Shown here piece after piece: positions 21,801 through 32,125 of a DNA stretch of 64,000 bases. The notes beneath the pieces are model-generated. The model made no database searches. It was not told where the DNA came from and saw only the letters and a program-made list of their open reading frames with translations. Numbering within the stretch: position 1 is the stretch's first letter; each line of letters opens with the position of its first letter. A program made the translations under genes and the position numbers. Source of the DNA: Codonopsis lanceolata (lineage: Eukaryota; Streptophyta; Magnoliopsida; Asterales; Campanulaceae); the NCBI GenBank assembly GCA_013146195.2, contig CM028377.1, forward strand, positions 167,937,824-168,001,823. The letters are read 5' to 3'.

Positions 21801-22876
21801 TTATTGGAAGCAGCAGCATTGACCACATACCTTAGAGCTTGAGGAGGAGTATGTACTGCAGATTTCATGTCTTGAGCTGGAGTGTGAGACACAGATTTTC
21901 CTTTGTACTTGGGCATTCTTGAAGGATCAGGCTTAATGCCATAATCCTTATGCCATTCGGGATAGCCATAGATGTAAAAACACCTATCCTTAGTATGTGA
22001 GTCTCCATGACAATGTTCACAGAAAAACTTTCCTTTCTTCTTGACATAATTCTTGACATTTGTGTTACTTTTGCTATATAAAGATGTAGAGACATCACTT
22101 GGAGTCACATTAATTCCAGCATTAACAGTGCATTGTCTTTGCATTTCTTCTTGCGTTAAGAGTAGAACTGATTTACCGATATCAGGCAAAGGATTCATCA
22201 TCAACAGTTGACCTCTCATATTGGTAAATTTATCATTCAGACCCATTAGAAATTGTGTCATCTTTTGCATACTTTCATATTCTTCATGCTTCTGAACGAC
22301 ACCACAATTACAACCACAAACACATTTTGGTAATTGAATTAGGTTGTGTAATTCATCCCAAAGACCACGAAATTTAGTGAAATAGGAGTTTACAGACATA
22401 TTCTCCTGATTTAGTGAAGCAATTTGTTGTCTGATTTGAAATATTTGAGGTGCATTGCTCTGTGAAAAACGAGAATTTAGATCATCCCAGATCTCCTTCG
22501 AATTTTTAATGAACACAACACTAGACCTGATTTCTCCATAAATTGCATTTAAAAGCCAAGAGATGATCATGTTGTTACATCGATCCCAATGATCAAGATA
22601 TTTAGAATTGGATTTAGGTCGTTTGTGTTGTCCAGTGATCATTCCTAATTTGTTCTTTGCTGTGAGAGCAATTACAATTGCTCGTTTCCAGGAATTAAAA
22701 TTGGACTCTGTGAGAATTTCGGTAACCAGCATCATACCTGGATGATCGATAGGATGTAGATAGAGTGGATGAGAAGTGTTGAGTTGAATCAATGAGGAAT
22801 TCAGATCATAAGCATCAGTTTCTTCATCGGAATTGGAAGAACTTGACTCAGAGTCTTCACGATCTTCAGAAGCCAT
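18872..22876 (-). CDS. Copia gag-pol polyprotein, open to the start of RNase H
   Basis: The start is the ATG at 22876 (CATCATGGCTTC), giving 1334 codons. Domains in order, residues approximate: UBN2-type gag 40-245; zinc knuckle CX2CX4HX4C at 286-299; protease with DTGATDH at about 418; integrase zinc finger H..H..CX2C 555-589; integrase core with D616, D679 and E715, the last two 35 residues apart as expected; Ser/Pro-rich linker 840-905; reverse transcriptase from about 985 (WVYRIKHNPDGSIEKYKARL) with YVDD at 1158-1161; and the start of RNase H (AYCDSDWGG) at about 1319. The frame then breaks, and RNase H continues in other frames at 18492-18871. The polyprotein would make virus-like particles and carry out reverse transcription and integration, but this copy lacks an intact RNase H. 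Confidence 0.93.
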   Translation of the reverse strand: MASEDREDSESSSSNSDEETDAYDLNSSLIQLNTSHPLYLHPIDHPGMMLVTEILTESNFNSWKRAIVIALTAKNKLGMITGQHKRPKSNSKYLDHWDRCNNMIISWLLNAIYGEIRSSVVFIKNSKEIWDDLNSRFSQSNAPQIFQIRQQIASLNQENMSVNSYFTKFRGLWDELHNLIQLPKCVCGCNCGVVQKHEEYESMQKMTQFLMGLNDKFTNMRGQLLMMNPLPDIGKSVLLLTQEEMQRQCTVNAGINVTPSDVSTSLYSKSNTNVKNYVKKKGKFFCEHCHGDSHTKDRCFYIYGYPEWHKDYGIKPDPSRMPKYKGKSVSHTPAQDMKSAVHTPPQALRYVVNAAASNNSATPILTNVQIQQLLSLLSTTTLDSPESHMAGEFVSSHSCAFPVCLASPKFTPTDWIIDTGATDHITSCFELLENPVVISSNIHLPNGKTVPITHKGTIHLTSTIVLHNVLYVPDFKFNLLSGHKLTIDNHCTLIFHSSHCLIQDLVRKRQPGLVERKVDSTSRFFLHHLLRFSQILHILFLTLLNVVSSSVLLWHLRFGHLPIHVFKHIPFLAHSNVDSSIHKSVCDICHYAKQTRIHFPISSSHATHAFDILHCDVWGPYRHLTYDGCASFLTIVDDYSRSTWTFLLKSKNLVCQYLQTFLLMVKTQFNSSVKEIRSDNGTEFFNNSVSPLLDSLGILHQSSCNETPQQNGRVERKHRNLLEMARALRFQGHLPIRFWGDCIQTATYLINRLPNSVLKFKTPYEVLLNKPPEYTHLRILGCLCFASTLTHNRDKFQPKASKCVFLGYPFGKKAYKLYDLSTHKIIYIRDVKFYESEFPFQSSSSSFPSSSPPVFPSSSFPFVESDDPCSVSSPPSFPSSSSFPSPTSVSSSPPIPSSQPSLPTRPVRTKVLPAKFSDYVGLPSSITSTRLVPQALSSVLTYDHISPSYFSFLSHITQITAPLTYAQAIKDPLWCKAMELEIQALENNKTWELQPLPLNKKTVGCKWVYRIKHNPDGSIEKYKARLVAKGFTQTEGLDFFDTFAPVAKMTTVRTLLALAAIRGWDITQMDVSNAFLHGDLNEEVFMDLPPGYSSLSPSSSRPVVYKLLKSLYGLKQAPRQWFHKLSTSLLVFGFVQSHCDNSLFTLVRGSSFTVVLVYVDDLLITGSSSSVITSLKSHLHSSFSIKDLGPLKYFLGIEVARNSTGIYIHQRKYVLDILKDTGQEGATPSLIPLEKHHNLAADKGDLLPDANRYRRLIGRLIYLTISRPDLSYPVHILSQFMASLRVPHMVATLKVVSYLKGTIGQGLLYPASSSLKLTAYCDSDWGGCPTTRNR

Positions 22877-22967
22877 GATGAATGTAATTGTCAAACAAAG
22901 AGAAAGAAAATTGAAAAATCAATTACGAACGAGAGGAATCGAAATTGATTGAGAATCAATCGGAACC

Positions 22968-22982
22968 GTGGCTCTGATACCA
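22968..22982 (-). other. Primer-binding site (initiator tRNA-Met type)
   Basis: On the minus strand TGGTATCAGAGCCAC begins directly after the 5' LTR. It is complementary to the 3' end of plant initiator tRNA-Met, the usual Copia primer. Confidence 0.9.
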
Positions 22983-23263
22983 TGTTAGTTTGGCAAAGTT
23001 ATCCATGAATGAACGAGCTCAGATGTGGAGAAAGAAGAGGTTATCTTATTGATTATTCAAGTGAAAATTACAGCCTAACAGAATCTAGAAGATACATTTA
23101 TATGAAGTATAGCTGGATTACATGTTAATGACCACTAACAGAATCAGTTTAAACCCCACTCTCCACTTGTAACCGACTCTACTTTACTATGCAATCACCT
23201 GCAAGTGCACCCACTGTATGCTGCTGCTGCTTATGTTGTTTTATGCAATCCTGTACATTAACA
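22983..23263 (-). repeat. 5' LTR of the Copia element
   Basis: 281 bp, ends TG...CA in plus view. It abuts the primer-binding site on its left and the CAATC target duplication on its right. Confidence 0.95.
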
Positions 23264-23458
23264 CAATCTAAAGTTTTTTGCAAACTTAAGAACTTCAATC
23301 GCTGACTTTGCCTCTTTTGGTAAACATGTTTGTAACACTTGTAACTTAGAAAATAAATCATCATTACTATCAAACTCGTTAGTATGCGTCAGAGTAAAGG
23401 AGCATGTTGAAAAAAACAAAACTAAAAACAAAACTAAACACATTTTGAGATTTTTCAT
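23264..23458 (-). CDS. Small secreted-peptide-like ORF cut by the Copia insertion
   Basis: From the ATG at 23458, the frame starts with lysines, then a hydrophobic core (CLVLFLVLFFSTCSF) typical of a signal peptide. A short mature part follows (NEFDSNDDLFSKLQVLQTCL, then KEAKSAIEVLKFAKNF). It runs to the CAATC target duplication, where the Copia element begins. Without the insertion the frame would continue for eight codons into the far flank (18171 downward) and stop, giving about 73 residues. I do not recognise the family. It may be a real small peptide gene now truncated, or the 5' exon of one, or chance. Confidence 0.35.
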
Positions 23459-23602
23459 TGAGGGGTTAATGAGTAATAGAGAGTATTCGGTAATCGCGGC
23501 TCACGTTAAGATTAAGAGATGGTTATGGAGATTATTTGAAAAATAAAAAAATTAAAGCCCAATGAAATTATATTAATACATACAAATATTTCAAATTATT
23601 TA

Positions 23603-23793
23603 CTTCCCCAATCTCAAAATTATTGTCCTGTTTTTCTTTTTGTCTATTCCAAAATAATTCACTTGTTTGAAACTTTCCTTTTTAGGATAACATTTTATCA
23701 CTTCACTCTTACTTTTTCATTTTACTTTAATTATGAGTCACATATACATAAGTTTTTTAAAAAACTACACATTAAACCAATATTAATAATTAG
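23603..23793. mobile_element. Stowaway MITE (family S, copy 2, truncated)
   Basis: The left end CTTCCCCAATCTCAAAATTA is preceded by TA. The interior follows the copy at 12761 base by base for about 190 bp, including CTACACATTAAACCAATATT. The right end is missing. Confidence 0.75.
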
Positions 23794-25033
23794 GGTTAAT
23801 TTGGGGACAATCCATTTTGCCAAGTTTGTAACCCCCCTTCCCTGTTTTTTTCAAAAGCTAAAGTCTATTTTCGAAATATTGTTTATAAAATGCCTAGATC
23901 GTCTCCTTCAAAAGCTCCGAGCAATACTTTGGATTTGAAAATCACCATTATTGTGCGATGCAAAATTGAATTAAGTAATTTAAATCGATGGATCGCGGTA
24001 CAAAAGTTGGATTTAGTAATTTAAATTGATGCATCGCGGTGCAAAAATTGATGCAACTTAATGCACTGAGTAAGTGATCTCCGTAGCGCGCCTTCGATAC
24101 ATTAAGGACATCGTAGTCTTTACGCCCCCAAAAGTAACTTTTTCGGTTGAAAAAAAACACGAGACTGGAGGGGTGTAAACACCCTAATTTCGTACCCCTA
24201 TTTTACAAATGTCCTATAAAATGATATTACAAATTAAAAATGGATTAAACGTTATTTTTAAAACCTTTCACGGGACCAAAATGTCGAAGAAAACTCGAAA
24301 GGGCTCAAAAGGACCAAGAATAACAAAGAAGGGGTGAAAGTGCAACAAAAAGGAAGAAGAAAACAGAACGCTGCGTCGCGCCCAACTCTTTGCCGCCATG
24401 CTGTTCCAATGCGGTGCCCCTCTTGATGCTTGGCCAACTTTGCTTCAGTCACTGCCGAGAGGTCGTTTGCTTCCACCGTAAGATTGCCCTCTTCAACCAT
24501 AGAAGGCCACAACATCACCCTGCCGAAGTGCTCCCAGGGAGATCCCACCGTTATGTTGCCGTTACTCTGCCGAAAATCTCTCCCTCCCTGACTTTCTCAA
24601 AACCACAACACACACACACACTCATGCAAACACACACACAAACACACAACTCACCCATAATACAAACACGTACACACAACTCATACACGTCATACATGAC
24701 AAAAAAAAAAGACTTCTCTTCCTGGGAAGACAAGAAGAGCACACGAAATCGCCCAAACCTAGATGTACCGGGTACAAACTATCACGCTCCAAGAGGTAAG
24801 GAATCTTTGATATTCTGTCCCCGTAGCTATTTCTTTTAGTCTGTAAATAAATGTAAATATATATATTTTGTGGATTTGTACATATTATTATCGTCTGTAA
24901 ATATTGTTAAATTTTGTTCCTTCTTTTATTACATTTTCTGCCTATGTAAATACACTTTTCCTGTTTAGTTAGTTTTTATTTATATACAATGTAAATAGTT
25001 GTTATTTATCGTCGATACTTTAACGATACATTT
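23794..25033. other. Intergenic with short repeats, no gene supported
   Basis: Near 23950-24070, three diverged copies of a unit containing TAATTTAAATYGATG.ATCGCG follow one another. A (CA)n-rich tract lies at 24604-24650. A 149-codon plus-strand frame (24390-24839) crosses the CA tract, giving Thr/His repeats, and shows no domain. The rest is AT-rich with nothing recognisable. Confidence 0.5.
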
Positions 25034-26653
25034 GTTAACATCACTACTGCCCATCCCATGCCACCATCTCATGAACCTCACACTGTTGCCCAAGCTTTAA
25101 AAATCCCCGAGTGGCGTGCTGCCATGGATGATGAAATCAATGCCTTACTTCAAAATGGCACATGAGACCTAGTTCCACCCTCAAATCACACTCCCATTGG
25201 TTATAAATGGATCTATCGCATTAAGCGGAAGCCTAATGGAGATATTGACAAGTATAAAGCGCGCCTAGTTGCTAAAGGGTTCCTTCAACAACGTGGCTTA
25301 GATTACTTTGAGACATTCATCCCAGTCACAAAACCGGTAACTATTTGTCTTGTCTTATCTCTCGCTCTCTCTTACAATTGGCCCATTCGTCAATTTGATA
25401 TTAATAATGCGTTTCTCCATGACACACTTCATGAATATGTATACATGATGCAACCACCTGGATTTGTTCATCCGCAATACCCCAATCACATTTGCAGACT
25501 TCGAAAGGCATTATATGGTCTCAAGCAAGCTCCTCGAGCTTGGTACCAAGAGCTAAAGAATTTTTTGGTTCAAGTTGGGTTCACAAACTCTTTTGCTGAT
25601 ACTTCTCTGTTCATCTATCAAAGTCAAGGAATTGTTGCTTATTTTCTTGTTTATGTTGATGATATAATCTTAACTGGTAGTGATTCCAAGTTCCTCGAGC
25701 AATTTGTTGCATAGCTGTCCCATCGGTTCTCTCTTAAGGACTTGGGGTCACTCCATCAATTTTTAGGGATTGAGGTCATAAACACTGCAGAAGGATTGTT
25801 CATTTCCCAACACCGCCATGTAACTGATCTATTGGAGCAATTTAATATGAGTGGCGCTAAAGAAGTTGTCACGCCGATGAGCAGCTCCTTGCCTCTTTCA
25901 CTCTCAGCCAGCAGCCCCACCGTTGATCCCACTCCATACAGAAAACTTGTCGGCTCTCTTCAGTACTTGGCATTTACCCGACCTGATATTTCTTTTTCTG
26001 TCAACAAACTCTCCCAATTTATGCATGCTCCAACAGAAGTTCATTGGCAAGCCTTGAAAAGGATCCTTCGCTACCTCAAGGGATCAATTCATCATGGACT
26101 TCTTCTCCGTCACAGCTCTCCTATCACATTGCAGGCCTTCTCCGATTCTGATTGAGGTGGTTCACCAGACAATGGAAGATCCACTACGGCGTACATCGTC
26201 TATCTTGGATCTAATGTGATCTCTTGGCGTTCAGCTCGTCAAAAGTCAGTGTCTCGATCCTCCACCGAAGCAGAGTACAAAGCAGTAGCTAATGCTGCTG
26301 CGGAAGTAATCTGGATTCAGCAGCTATTTCATGAATTAGGTGTTCATATACCTCAGCCACCAACTCTTCATTGTGATAACATGGGTGCCACCTATTTATG
26401 TGCAAACCCTGTATTTCATTCGCGCATGAAACACATTGCCCTGGACTATCACTTTGTTCGCGAGAAAGTTACAAATGGTTCTTTGCAAGTTCGCCATATC
26501 AGCTCCCGTGATCAGCTAGCTGATATGCTCACTAAACCTCTCAACAAGTCTCAATTTCTTCTTCTTCGGTCCAAGATTGGAGTCTCCAATGGAGCCTCAA
26601 TCTTGCGGGGGCGTATTGGCGCGATCTCCTCCGAGAATCACTCACGTAATTAG
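25034..26653 (+). pseudogene. Copia pol relic, reverse transcriptase and RNase H, three in-frame stops
   Basis: One single frame runs from about 25034 to 26653, broken only by TGA 25163, TAG 25712 and TGA 26153. Motifs: WRAAMDDEINALLQNGT, YKWIYRIKRKPNGDIDKYKA, FDINNAFLHDTLHEYVYMMQ, LYGLKQAPRAWY, VYVDDIILTG, LGIEV, YRKLVGSLQYLAFTRPDI, SRSSTEAEYKAVA and the closing DQLADMLTKPL. The stops replace a Trp before DLVP, a residue before LSHRFS and the Trp of SDSDW. Two fit TGG to TGA and one fits CAG to TAG. Gag, protease and integrase are absent. Confidence 0.93.
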
Positions 26654-26828
26654 TGTACATTCTATGTATAGGCAGTAGTCTTTGGCACAATCTCCTCCGA
26701 GAATCACTCACGTAATTAGTGTACATTCTATGTATAGGCAGTAGTCTTTGGAAAGGTCTTGGAGAGCAAGACATGTATTTGTATATATATTCATTGAAAG
26801 CAATGCCAGAAAGTAACCCATTCAACAC
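26614..26828 (+). repeat. 3' LTR of the truncated Copia element
   Basis: A purine-rich TTGCGGGGGCGTATT precedes it. The region contains a TATATATATTCATTG stretch and ends AACCCATTCAACA, a usual Copia LTR end. The initial TG appears mutated to TA. No 5' LTR partner is present. Confidence 0.55.
26621..26752 (+). repeat. 66-bp tandem duplication inside the LTR
   Basis: Two nearly identical units (26621-26686 and 26687-26752) share ATCTCCTCCGAGAATCACTC and onward. They differ at about two bases at their start, so the duplication is recent or conserved. Confidence 0.9.
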
Positions 26829-26951
26829 ACTGATATTGTAATTCTATAGTAGGCAATCATATCATGAGCTTTATACGCCATTAGGACCCACGCCCTCCCC
26901 CAACCCCCGCGGCAAGCCGCCGTGCAAAATTGATGAGAGAAGTGCTTCTGT

Positions 26952-27400
26952 AACGACCCGAGCTCGATAGCTCGGTCTGGGTACATGTAGTCCACTAGAT
27001 ATGCAACACCTTGTATCACTATATCTATCAAAAGTCGACCCAAAAAAGTCTATAGATGATGTTGATGTACAGTAGTAATATATGACCATCATATAAAGTA
27101 TATTCAAATCTCATATCTATCAGATGTGGAATTGGGTTATGTAGGATTCAGGAGGATATAAAGTATATTAAAGTCTCACATCTACTCGATGTGGAATTGG
27201 GTTATGTGGAATTTGTTACGACCCGAATCCGAGAGCCTAGTTCACTACGTGTAGTTCATGCATTGACCCATTAAACATACAACACTTTAGATTATCAGAC
27301 CTACCATAAGTCGAAAAAAAAAATATGAATGTCCAATAGTAATAAGTGACCACTTTATAAGATACATTCAAATCTTATAAAATTAGGAATATTACACCTT
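26952..27400. repeat. Diverged direct repeat of about 264 bp
   Basis: Blocks beginning TAACGACCCGAGCTCGATAG (26952) and TTACGACCCGAATCCGAGAG (27216) share order and wording: CTAG.TC, CATATAAAG-type and CAAATCTTAT stretches, with many substitutions. Short CAGATGTGGAATTGGGTTAT motifs recur at 27122 and 27188. This may be an old LTR-like or intergenic repeat. Confidence 0.55.
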
Positions 27401-29146
27401 CCGATCTTTGCCAGCTTCTGTAACTCATTGACTCAAAAGAAGCTTGGAGACGATGGATGCTTTAGGCTTTTAGCTTGGCTTGGGTGTCAACCGTCAAGAT
27501 AAGACATGTATGAAGGGTCAAACAAAAGTATATTTTCATGAATGAGATTTTTGAATTTAGGAAAACAAGCTTTCCCAATCATGTGCAATCCAAAAATAAA
27601 GTTATACCCTCTTATTCCTTTTTTTTCTCTCCTTGTTTGCTTATCCATTCATGGGCGGTTATGCTCATTAATAAACTTGTTGAAGAGATGAAATATAACC
27701 GAGTATAATGTTGTCCACATAGAAAACTTAAGAAATGTAACACTAATTGGGTGTAAAACGTGTTCAATTTATGCTTAGCTTATCCGTGTGTTATTTTTTT
27801 AATTGGAGAAATTGTTGGTCGGTCCCTTTCCTAAATTTATAATTTATCTAGTTTTATGTTTTTTTTTTCAATCGCTAAAGTCAATTTTCATGAAATCGTT
27901 ATAAAAAACGTCCGCCAAAGAGAAATAACGGCTGGAATTAGTAGAGATGAAGAGAAAAGAGTGAGGAAGGTGAGTGGTGAAGAACACTTGTGTGTTTCAC
28001 CTTGTATTTGATCAATTTGATCCGGCTTAATTAAACATTATTGTAAAATTTAAAATAATAAATAAATATTTGACATAAATTACTCTTTTCTATTAATGCA
28101 AAAAATCATGAGGAAAAGATGAGAAGTTACTAACTATTATTAATAATCAATTTGAGTCAAAAATATATCTTTGTCAAATGATATAGAAAGCTTTAAATGT
28201 TTTGATCCGAATCAATTTGAGCCATTTAGCACAACTCTTTTTTTCTTTTATCTCTCTTAATTTTTTTTAATCATTATATGAAAACGAAATTCAAAACCAA
28301 GTCATTAAATCGAGATATGTATGTGAAACATAAATTCAGATATATATTGCACACAATAAGAAAATCCCTAATTCCAATGAAAATTGTGAATTGTTGAATG
28401 AACTAGTATATATTTAAAAACTGTCAGGGTCCATTTTGAAATTTAATAATTGTATGAGGTTTGTATTGTATTCAAATTTGTGAAATTCTTGTCAAAGATT
28501 GAGTTGTTTTTGAAATTTCAAAATTAGACAAGGTTTATAACAAAATTATTTTTGACATGAAGAATGATGTGGATATAAACTCTCTCACCCAGTCTACGTA
28601 GGCTGCCACTGGGATGCCCAGTTACCTTCATGTTACAAAAACTAACTAATTTTTGACAGAAGGTTTTAATTAAAAAAAAAGTTGGGTTGAGGTTTTACAT
28701 GCAAAAAAACAACAACACATGGTTAAAAAAAAAAAAAAAAATAGGTCAGAATTTTTTATGCAATTAACCCAAAGTTGGCGGTGTTGCTTGAGGCGCACAC
28801 GGCACATGTGGATTTACTGATTTAGGCGGACCTCTCACATGTTGGCGCAGTCGCAGTTGATTTTGTAACAGAAAGGTTGCCTTTAACCCCAAAATTTCTC
28901 TTTTATTTCAATTGTTATTTGTTTTGCACAACAATTTATGTTCCGGTGTTGAGAACTGAGAAGTCAGCCCTATGCACTGTGTTGTCAAAGAAGACAAAAG
29001 AAATTCACGGAAAAGAAGAATTATGAGTTGCTAAAACAAAAGTTGTCCAGACCTGAGTTATTCTTTTTTTTCCTCTAGAGAAATTATTACCCATCAATTT
29101 CACAAAGGAAAGAGGGAAACTAATAATTTTTCCCATGGAAGAAGTG
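27401..29146. other. Intergenic, no gene seen
   Basis: AT-rich sequence with homopolymer tracts (poly-A at 28725-28742). The tandem-free stretch 28575-28625 and the GC-richer stretch 28770-28860 show no reading frame or recognisable element end. Confidence 0.5.
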
Positions 29147-29154
29147 ATTCTCAC

Positions 29155-29905
29155 TAGGGTCGGCTGAAGTTTTTCAGAACCGGACAAATCCAATGAAATC
29201 AGACAAAACCAATCAAAACTGGATTGGATCAATAATTTGGTTTGATCTTGGATTTATATTTTCATAAAATCGGATATTTGGATCGGTCCTGGTTTTCGAA
29301 CAAAAAAAAAAAAAAAAAACGAAATCGGATCGAACCAACTCAATTAGTAGTTTATTTATATTAATTCCTCATTTCCAAGCCCTAGATCTCAAATATGTTT
29401 TGCTGTCAAAATTCAAAGAGAGAGAGAGACCGAGAGATTGTGTTCGGCAAATGTGAATAGAGGGAAGAGAAAAATGGTAGAAAAGAGAAAAAAAAAAGTG
29501 ATTGAATAGAAGAAGGAAAATGAATGCGAGGGTATTGTGTGAGTTGGAGAAAAAGAGAGACAATTGTCTAATTTTTTTTATTATTTTGGTTTATTTTGTT
29601 AGCTTTCTGTATGTATGTTTATCTTTATTCATCTCTTTTTTGTTTTTTTTAGCTTAATCAATATGTTTCTTTAGTTTGCTAGGTGCTTGATAAAATGTTT
29701 AAAAGAAGTGAGACTTTGTAAAAATAATAGTATTTGTCTAATCTTAATTCTCGTATATTTTTGGTTGATTTTGGACTGAACTAATATATTGATTCTCATA
29801 TATATTGGGTTGGTTGCAATTCTAAATCTTTGAAGAACCGAACTATTGGTTTGATTCCAAATTTCTTATTTTTTCAAAAAATCGAATCAGACCAAGCTCA
29901 CCTTA
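29155..29905. mobile_element. Non-autonomous hAT element, 751 bp, TSD ATTCTCAC
   Basis: A perfect 8-bp duplication ATTCTCAC flanks it (29147-29154 and 29906-29913). The ends are imperfect inverted repeats, TAGGGTCGGCT at the left and AGCTCACCTTA at the right. The interior is AT-rich with many AATCGGA/TCCGATT-type words and a CT/GA-rich patch. No transposase is present. Confidence 0.8.
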
Positions 29906-30275
29906 ATTCTCACGATACTAATTTCACAATTTCTGTGACTGGGCCAAATATTATTATTGCTTTGGTGTAAAAAGTAAAAAGTAAAAACAAACAATAAAGA
30001 AAATAGTGGGACTGGAACAGTGGAACTCCTCAATTCATTTCATAAATGAACAGCTCATACTTCCATAGTTCCATCTCTTTTCATTTTCAGTAACAGTCAC
30101 CCCACCCCACCCCACCACCCCTGACTCACTCGACATAACAGATCTAACTATGCGTTTGATTCCAAATAAATAATTAACCCCTTTAATTACTGACATGTCA
30201 CAATTTTCATCTATTCATTCGTATTTAATTATAAGAGACACATGTGAATTTGATCCTATATCATTATATGACTTA

Positions 30276-30566
30276 GGCCTAGTGTGATACACGTTTTGAA
30301 AATGTAGTTTTTTCACAACGCAGCGTCTTTAAAACGCAGTTTTATTTTTATAAACATATTTGAAAAATTATTTCAAAACGCTATTTTTCATAAACAGAGT
30401 AATTGTAAACATGACATATTTTTAAAATGCTACAAATTGGAGCGTTTTAAAACGCTCCACATTTTTAAAATGTTGCGTTTTAAAACGCTGCATTGAAACA
30501 CTTTTAAAGAAAAAACGCTGCATTTTTAACCAGCGTTTTGACCAAAACGCTCCACCAAACAAACAC
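30276..30566. mobile_element. MITE with TTA target duplication (PIF/Harbinger-like)
   Basis: It is flanked by TTA (30273-30275 and 30567-30569). The ends GGCCTAGTGTGATACACG and GGAGCGTTTTG...GTTTGTTTGGTGG (reversed right end) are similar. The body repeats AAAACGC/GCGTTTT about ten times on both strands and includes a perfect 20-bp palindrome at 30439-30458. Confidence 0.65.
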
Positions 30567-30989
30567 TTAATCCAACTACTAAAATAAAATCGATAAAAAT
30601 AATATAAAAAATGAAAAAAGTTATTTTTTAATCAGAAAAATACAATTTACATCATTGTAAAAAAATAAAAAGTTTTGTCGAGAACGTAAAAAACATTAGT
30701 TGATAAGTCATATCTACAACCCTCCTTCACATATGCATTGAAGATTTAATTTTTTTTTCAAAGAAGAAATTTACCATAGGTAACAATGATACTCAATTAT
30801 TTTTTTCACATTCACATTTGCACTGATGATGCTTTAACTCTAAGATTAGCTTATGTTGTTTTTCAGTTGTATTTTGATTTACATCTATTCATATATTACA
30901 TTAGTTTTATACATTAGTGGCTAATTGGGCTGCGTATCAATTAGTTTGACAACTATATATAGAATTTTACCATAGAATAGTTTGTTTAT

Positions 30990-32125
30990 AGGCTTCACAG
31001 GTTCAGCGGAAGACTTCAGAAGTGCTTCACCGGAAGACCTTCATCAGTATTCAGCAGCAGACCTTGTCTGCACGTGTTCAAGCATGACGTGTCCAGCCTA
31101 CCAAGACTTAGTGGATTAATTCAAATGTATCCTTTATCAATTTGAATTTGAATTCTAACATCCCCTAACTTCTCAGACATGCCTGAACTACTTTCCGAAA
31201 AGCTGGAAGACTCTCGCCTACTGAACAGTAACAGAGCAGGTGAACAGATTGACACTTGCAATCTGTACCAACTATTGCACGTCTGAAATTCTGATTGTTC
31301 GGCTACCAACTCCTGCAAACAACTCTGCACCACTCCCTGCTCATTATCAGTGAGGACGAATTCTATAAGACAGCTCCATGCATTTAATGCATTCAACCTA
31401 ATAGAGCTGTTACATTTCGTCTTCTCCAATGGATCTCAAGAATGCTCCAACTATAAATACTGCCATTAGAGACTGAAGAAACATAACTGTCCGTCCTAAA
31501 ATGCTCTGAAATTCTACAACTCTAAGTCTTTATACTCAATGCATTCAAGAGATCATAAACTGATCAAGAAGCCCTCAACAACAATCAAGAAGATCTGCTT
31601 CAACATTTACCTTAAGCTTCTTATTGTTGTTCCACTTAAACTATTCTTCTGCACGAATTGAATATCTTGTTTATCCAGATATTCAATTCCCAAACCCCCA
31701 AACACAAGTCAAATATTTTGTACACGATCCATTAGATATATTCCTTGTAATAGAACTAGTGGAAAACATAATGCACATTTCAAATTCAAGGTTGACTGCA
31801 TTGGTGGTGGACGTAACACTCTTCATAGTGTGAACCATCTCAAATTCTTGTGTTTTTCCTTTACTGTTGATTACTCCCTTAAACTGTTTCTTATTTCCTT
31901 TACTTATCTCTTTAACAACAGACTTGAGTATTCAGTCAAGTCTACCAGTAGTCCTTAATGGGCAGACTTGAACTATCTTCCTTATAAGACTTCCGCTACT
32001 TCAATCTCCTTAATAGATTGCAAGTGCGTGTTTTAGGAACATATACGAAAAGTTTTTAAGTGTCTAATAAGCTATTCAACCCCTCCTTCTAGCTAATAAT
32101 TGTGCCCTTTGGGATTAATAGCTTA
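30990..32125 (+). repeat. Probable solo LTR, Sirevirus-like, diverged
   Basis: The stretch resembles the long LTRs of the element at 38591-50613, read in sense orientation. It has many CAGACTT/AAGTCTG words, a TATAAATA box (31453-31460), CATTCAAGAGATCA shortly after it, and near the end TATTCAACCCCTCCTTCTAGC, which corresponds to the CTATTCAACCCCCC...TTCTAGCC segment of that LTR. No coding region flanks it. Exact limits and a target duplication were not resolved. Confidence 0.5.

Larger units (their letters stand above)
18177..23263 (-). mobile_element. Nearly intact Ty1/Copia LTR retrotransposon, TSD CAATC
   Basis: Two LTRs in the same orientation (18177-18453 and 22983-23263), each TGTTAG...TTAACA in plus view, flank a 4.5 kb internal region. 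The 5-bp target duplication CAATC is perfect (18172-18176 and 23264-23268). A tRNA-Met-type primer site adjoins the right LTR. A polypurine tract (TCCCCCTCAAG in plus view, from 18454) adjoins the left LTR. The internal region encodes gag-pol on the minus strand. The LTRs differ at only about ten positions, most of them in one short patch, so insertion was fairly recent. The element sits inside a small secreted-peptide reading frame. Confidence 0.95.

Noticed and set aside
24390..24839. 149-codon plus-strand frame
   Set aside because: It crosses a (CA)n tract and a poly-A run. The translation is Thr/His/Lys-rich with no domain, and an overlapping frame exists on the other strand.
31121..31429. 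102-codon minus frame
   Set aside because: Falls in the probable solo LTR on the strand opposite to its transcription; no domain seen.
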